DNA of 64,000 nt, from assembly GCF_030463535.1 (NCBI RefSeq), contig NC_132878.1, positions 32,631,761-32,695,760 on the forward strand, written 5' to 3'. The notes beneath the pieces were generated by a model. That model had not been told where the DNA came from and ran no database searches. It was given only the letters and a program-made list of their open reading frames with translations. Shown here one piece after another: positions 58,690-64,000 of this stretch (position 1 is the stretch's first letter; the number at the start of each line of letters is the position of its first letter). Origin of the DNA: Salminus brasiliensis (lineage: Eukaryota; Chordata; Actinopteri; Characiformes; Bryconidae). A program made the translations under genes and the position numbers.

Positions 58690-61600
58690 TCATAACCTAA
58701 ACCTTGGAGTTTGAGTTTGAGTTTGTTGCACTGTGATGTCACCAGGGTACTGGTCCTCAAGTGCATCATCCATAGCCTGAAGGATGCAATTGACTGCACT
58801 AAGGAGCAGGATGTCAGTGTTGCAATCCACTGACAGCTGGGAAACGTAGTTCTTCACTGGCAACACATAGGACAGTGGCAATCCCACCATCTCTGCTGCT
58901 TTCTGCATCTGTAGGGACGTTAAAAGACATTTTTAAACCACTATACATATTGTATTGTTAAGTCATACATATCAGCACTAACCAGGGACAGAGAAAACCT
59001 GAGTTAGATTTACAAACTGCAGATGTAAAAAACTTGTCATATCAACTACCCTACCGGTCAAATTTTTTTGAAAACTCCCAATTTTAATTATAATAGAAAA
59101 AAATGAGTACCGTCTCCTGCAAAGCTTGGCTAGAGTAGACATACTTCACATCCTTCTTTACTGCACAACACACCTGGTCCACATGTGTCAGCACAATCAA
59201 TTGAGGGATACCTGTGGCAGAATTTAAAATCAAAACCCATCAGGTGTTTCTAAACCTATGTAAAAACTAGGAGTGATATTTACTGCATGTTCATGGGCTT
59301 TTGTTGGGCTATCGTGTTTCATGCTGGACGTACTGCAATAGTCTACAAGCTTGTAAATTTAAAATGCAATTCTCACACAGGTATACAGTATATTACAGTA
59401 TAAAGTATATTGTTATTCATGTTTACAGTAATACCTCAATAGTGTTGTTGCATGTACTAAAATTCTAAATATAAAAAATAAAGTTTTAATTTTGTTATCA
59501 TTTTGTTAGTGTCAGAAATTCTCATTTCAAACTGAGAATGCAAGTCACATAACTCATTTTACTGACTGAAGAACAAACTGTAAGTGCTTATCGATTCTAA
59601 CTGTGATCTGAACGCTTGCTCAAGGGGTAAAAACACAGTGCATCCAACAACAATAAAAGCTTCATACATCTTTTACACAGCCAAAAAAATACATCAGCAC
59701 ACAAAGAGTGCCGATTCCACATACCAATCTGTTTCACTATGTGCACGTCCATAACTCCTCTGGCAGCAGGATAAAATCAATAAACAAAAATTTAACCCCT
59801 TGAATTTCTCCTCTACTGAATTTTTTTTCATCAGGGTCTACAAATATACGTTAAAAATACTCAGTAAACTCTCACCCATGTCTGACAGAGTGGTGTGGAG
59901 CTTCCTGAGGATGTTCCGCTGACTGACTGAGTAGGATGCCACTTTAGAGGCGTCAAGCACAAAGAGGACGCCGTGAACCTGGTCTTTCAGAGTGGAAGAT
60001 GAGGTGAACTTATCATTTAACTTATCATCACTCTGGAACTGCAGGAGCACAACAGAAGACAGCAGGACATATCATAAGCTTATTCCATAAACAACAGTTT
60101 AATCACAGCTCAAATCCCTAACTCATTACAACTTAAATCATTTTATTAAGTAGTTAGACTAAATATGAAAGCAATGCAAACTACAGGACTGAGGAGGGAT
60201 CCCTGGCTTTGGTGTTAAAAGACTAACATGTGTCTGGACCTTGAAGGAAGAGGGTAGGGGCCAACACTGCAAATCAAATTCACAACACCCCAGTGAACAT
60301 GACCTAATTTTATTTTACTCCCAAAATGTTGTTTAACCTGATTTTATATGCTAGAAGTCTCATAAGAATTTAAACTTAAGTGTAACTGTGTCAGGTCCAT
60401 GTTGCCGCGCCCGCCCGAGCCGTGGTCCACAGGCTTCAAGCTCAGGCTTAAGTTGATGTTCTGTTCATGTCACAGACTTTCAGTTCAAGTTCGCCGTTTA
60501 TAACAGACTTTTATGTTGACAGTCATGTTCACGTCTTGCGTCATGTTTCTGTTTAGTTGTGTTCACATGTATTCGATTCATGTTCATTGCTTCTGTTAAT
60601 TTGGTTCACCTGAGGCTGGGGTATTTAGGGAGCTAACGCTGACATTCTCGTTGCCGAGAATTTGCCGTTCTGAGCCAACCTAGAGTGTTGGTGTCTGTCC
60701 AAGGAATCTAGTGTCTTGTCAGTGTTTCACGAGGACATCTACGAGAGTCCATAATGTTTCCAAGAGTCCTGCTGGGCTATCCATGTTCATGAGAGTACTA
60801 CTGCTCTGGTTTGTGTTGAGTCAACTCGAGGGTAAGGCGATTGATCCTGACGAGCACTGTTTACGTTTCTCCCTAGCCTTTTTACTGGCATGGCCAGTGT
60901 CCTTAGTTCCTGTTTATATCTCCCTGTTTTGGTTAGCCTGTTCACGCCTAGCTCCCTGGCTATCCTCCAGCCTCAGGTGGCTTTCTGGCTTTGCCACGTT
61001 TACTTTGTCACGTTTGTATTTTGGTTAATCATTATTCCCTGTGTTATTGCAGCGTTTTCTTGTTTTACCCCTGTTCTGTTGCTTATTAAAGCAGTCTTGC
61101 ATCGGACCTGACACCCAAAATGTGGTGGTGCACCATCTTGCTGGAAAAACTCAGGGAACGTGCCAGCTTCAGTGCATAAAGAGGGAAACACATCATCATG
61201 TAGCAATTTTAAATATCCAGTGGCCTTGAGGTTTCCATTGATGAAGAATGGCCCCACTATCTGAAGGCAATTGCCTATGCTGTGAAGATACGAAATGTGC
61301 AGCACCTGAAACTACGGATACTGGAAGCCTGTGCTAACATTTGTTCTGTGGTGTTGCTATCAGTGTGTAAAGAGTGAGAGAAGAGGGTTGCATTGACAAT
61401 CCAACACAATGGGCAGCACTTTGAACACATTTTATAAGTGGTCAGAAACTTGTAAATAACTCATGAAAGAATAAAGTTATGTTAAAACCACACCATTGTT
61501 TTTCTTATGAAATTCTCAATAAGTTTGATGTGTCACACATGTGTCACGTGTTGCTGTTCATCTGAAAGACAGTACCTGATATCCTTCTGGAGTGTGGCCC

Positions 61601-63237
61601 TTGATGACTGCCAATATATCAGACAGAGATAGGCCAGTAAAGTCTTCATCTTCAATGGCCATAACATCACACAGGGTCAGAGCAGTAAGAGGACCCCCTT
61701 TCTCTTCCCGAATTTCATATGACTTCAGCTAGATAAGAGATAAGATATGTAAAGGAGAGAGAAAGCAAGTCAATCTTTTCAGTTCAATCATTCAATGTCA
61801 GTTTAAAGAAACTAAAAGGGGAATCTTTGCAAAATTATGTATGTATTATGTATTAAATGTATAATTACATGGATTAAGATGGAAACAAATGAATAAAGGA
61901 GTAATGGTGAGGCATTCAACCCATAGAATAATCTACCAGTGGAACAAATGTTCATCCTACCCCCTTCACTTATGCCTATGGTGACCTTTAACTATACACT
62001 GTGTGCACAATTATTATGCAAGTGAGTATTTTGACCATATAATAATTCTAAGTCATATTTTCTAACTCCATGCTGGATAAACTTGAATGCTTAGTGGATT
62101 TAGGCATAGCAGGTGATGTGTGTCTGTGTAATGAGGGTGGGTGTGGCCTAAGGATGTCAACACCCTATATTAAGGTGTGCACAATTATAAGGCAGTTTTT
62201 TTCTTTATGCAAAATGGGCAAAAAGAGATTTAACTGACTCTGAAAAGCCAAAAATAAACAAAAGTCACTCTGAGGGATGCAGCACTACTAAAATTGCTAA
62301 AATATTGGGGCGTGGTCACAGAACCATCAAACGTTTTGTTGCAAATAGTCGCAAGAAATGTGTTGAGAAAAAAAGACACAAATTAATTGCCAAAGATTTG
62401 AGAAGAATCAAGCATGAGATTTCCAGGAACCCATTATCTTCCAGTTCTGTCATATTCCAGAACTGCAACCTACCTGGAGTACCAAGAACCCGACCACCAC
62501 TGAACAAGACACATAACCTGAAGAATCTAGACTGGTCCTGGTTTCTTTAAGCAGTGGTACAGGAAGACGTCTGCATCTTTCAAAAAGACATTGATTTTTA
62601 AGCAGGGCGATGCTGTGCATATATAGATATTCTCCTAAGAAAGCCAAAACCTTACTTTTACTTTCTTAAACATTCATGTTTGAGGTTTATTAACATTTTG
62701 GATGAACCAATAGCACTGTAGTTGGTGATTAATAAAAACTATCCTTAAAAAATTGTGCACACATGGTATATGCTGAGCGTTATAAAGATAAATGACCCCC
62801 CCCCCCCCCCCCCCCGCCTTTTTTTCTGCTATACCACTACTTTAGCATTACACATGAGATGACTCAAAAGGCAAGGTGGGAAGTTTTCACTTCAGACCAA
62901 AGTATGAATGACATGGAGGTACTGCACTCAGAAACATGTTCTTTCAAAACTTAAAAAACAGAGCACTGCCATGTAGGAAACATATCCACTTTGGAGTAGC
63001 ATCTGCCAGTCTATGCTAGAGTATGATTTTTTTATGGATACCTTCTTGGTAAAACTTCCTGTTGTCGTGCTGACATTAGGCAGGTGAATGACGCGTCTGA
63101 GCATGGTGGATTTGATGGAGTTGATCAGGCTGGATTTCCCAGAACCAACTGGGCCCAGGAGCAGGGCCCTGGCCTGTGACACTGTCTTCACCACCAGTTT
63201 ATAAGACACAAATTTCTCTCTCAGGCTCCTCCTGGTT
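58690..63237 (-). CDS. ifi44-like: IFI44-like protein, 3' part of the gene (five exons)
   Basis: Complement of the join 58690-58908, 59111-59211, 59876-60038, 61576-61728 and 63042-63237. All introns are GT-AG and phases agree. The first visible exon starts inside a codon, so the 5' exons (expected N-terminal TLDc-type region) lie beyond the window. The protein has a Walker A motif G-P-V-G-S-G-K-S, then L-T-L-C-D-V-M-A, G-H-T-P-E-G-Y-Q, L-K-D-Q-V-H-G-V-L-F-V-L-D, L-I-V-L-T-H-V-D and N-Y-V-S-Q-L, followed by I-L-L-L-S-A and the stop. The order and motifs match the GTPase-like half of IFI44/IFI44L, interferon-induced cytoplasmic proteins. The position equivalent to DxxG reads DVMA, and the TKVD-type motif reads THVD. 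Fish have several IFI44 paralogues; which one this is cannot be told. Confidence 0.85.
60388..61114. mobile_element. MITE-like DNA element with 11-bp terminal inverted repeats
   Basis: Ends are GTGTCAGGTCC (60388-60398) and its exact complement GGACCTGACAC (61104-61114). The interior is about 700 bases with no transposase. A 105-codon frame inside is not convincing. It sits in an intron of the IFI44-like gene. No clear target-site duplication is visible. Confidence 0.65.
61115..61540 (-). mobile_element. Mariner-like transposase fragment
   Basis: Minus strand from about 61305 encodes V-G-P-F-F-I-N-G, Y-L-K-L-L-H-D-D-V-F-P and FFQQDGAPPHF, the region around the second catalytic Asp of a mariner-like DDE transposase. 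The frame stops matching exactly at the MITE border. The other half of the transposase is not found beyond the MITE. Intronic. Confidence 0.65.
61997..62768 (+). mobile_element. Internally deleted Tc1-like transposon
   Basis: The left end cactgtgtgcacaattatta follows a TA. The right end is aaaaattgtgcacacatgg. The inside has only the transposase N-terminal part on the plus strand (H-R-T-I-K-R-F-V-A-N-S, I-K-H-E-I-S-R-N-P) with stops, then a jump to a short remnant of the middle region. Related to, but not the same as, the element at 5.9-7.5 kb. It lies between exons of the IFI44-like gene. Confidence 0.8.
62796..62815. repeat. Poly-C tract
   Basis: Twenty consecutive C, then GCC and a T run; a single-base microsatellite. 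Confidence 0.95.
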
Positions 63238-64000
63238 CTGAACAACAAAAAGAAGATTTAAGCAATAATGTGGGATTATGAATAAAATAAGTTTTTGTGT
63301 GTGAAATTTCACATTTATTTACTATCTGTAAGCAAATATCTTATTGGAAACAAATTATTAATAAATCAGAATTATGCTGAGCTTTATCTGTCTGAAGGAC
63401 ACATTATTATTTCTGAAACATGGCGTTCTGGATGTTACTTTCATTTTGACATAATTATTGATGCTGAGCTACACCTCAGCACATTTGCAATTTTCAATAA
63501 TTATATAAAGAAACAAACAAAAAAATAAATAACATGTTAATTTGTGCAGCAAATCTATTAATTATCTTAAATGACAGTTCTGGCATTGTCATTTTTTACC
63601 CATACTTTTGGACAATAGGTTATAACAGTCATGTTTACTTTATTTTCATTTTTTTATTTTTTATTTTTAAGATGTGGCAGAATGAGAGACTCTGAGCTGG
63701 AAAGTGATCTACAATCATGCATAAGTGAGGCTGCAAAAAATAATTTATTTATTTGTGTCAACAAACTTTATTCCAAGTCATTTTGGAGCATTTTAATTGG
63801 TCCATTTAACATGAAATTCCATCAGGAAATCGTGACACAATAAAAAGAAAAACTGCCCGATTCACAAAAAGTAAAAATCAGATACAAGGACAGCGGCGAT
63901 ATAATAGTTGCTACAAAACCACATATCTCCAAAACAGAACTTTTATAAGTTAGTGTAATATTTGGATACATTGCTTTATTCATCATTATGAGATTTTCTG
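63238..64000. other. Intron of the IFI44-like gene, AT-rich
   Basis: Begins at the splice acceptor of the P-loop exon. No further exon, RNA gene or clear repeat is seen up to the window end. Confidence 0.5.

Noticed and set aside
60711..61111. 105-codon hydrophobic frame inside the MITE
   Set aside because: It lies wholly within a TIR-bounded repeat and shows no recognisable protein family.

Overview
The window is nuclear DNA of a ray-finned (teleost) fish. It has intron-split genes with GT-AG junctions and TATA or CRE promoters. It also carries Tc1/mariner transposons with fish-type inverted/direct-repeat ends, a Gmr1-like Ty3/gypsy relic and LINE tails. A characin-like or other otophysan fish is plausible, but the sequence does not prove it.

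Left edge (1-7.5 kb): a 26-bp minisatellite (82 units) abuts a decayed LTR retrotransposon whose integrase lies upstream of reverse transcriptase. AT-rich DNA and a dead Tc1-like element follow.

Centre (7.5-56 kb): five copies of one gene, named A-E here. The encoded ~415-417 aa protein carries a conserved block that I recognise as the N-terminal module of FSIP2, a sperm-tail fibrous sheath protein. A coiled-coil/Ser-rich region and a basic Cys-Cys tail follow. A (+) is a pseudogene. B (+), C (-), D (+) and E (-) each have five exons with intact splice sites and reading frame. B and C face each other tail to tail, as do D and E, and C and D are head to head. Between each tail-to-tail pair lies a segment with another large 26-bp minisatellite (168 units, then 67 units) and a CpG-rich promoter-like stretch. 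That middle segment is inverted in D-E relative to B-C, while the exons mostly pair B with D and C with E. The simplest reading is a tandem duplication of an inverted gene pair, followed by an inversion of the segment between the inverted copies and by gene conversion. The four intact copies share a TATA box, a full CRE (TGACGTCA), a GC box and a near-consensus RFX X-box. This fits expression in spermatogenic cells, although that is an inference.

Right edge (56-64 kb): an orphan piece of the gene-family 3' flank, a LINE tail and a Tc1-like element. Then come the five 3' exons of an IFI44-like (interferon-induced, GTPase-fold) gene on the minus strand. Its introns carry a MITE, a mariner fragment and a second, internally deleted Tc1-like element. 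The 5' exons of this gene lie beyond the window.
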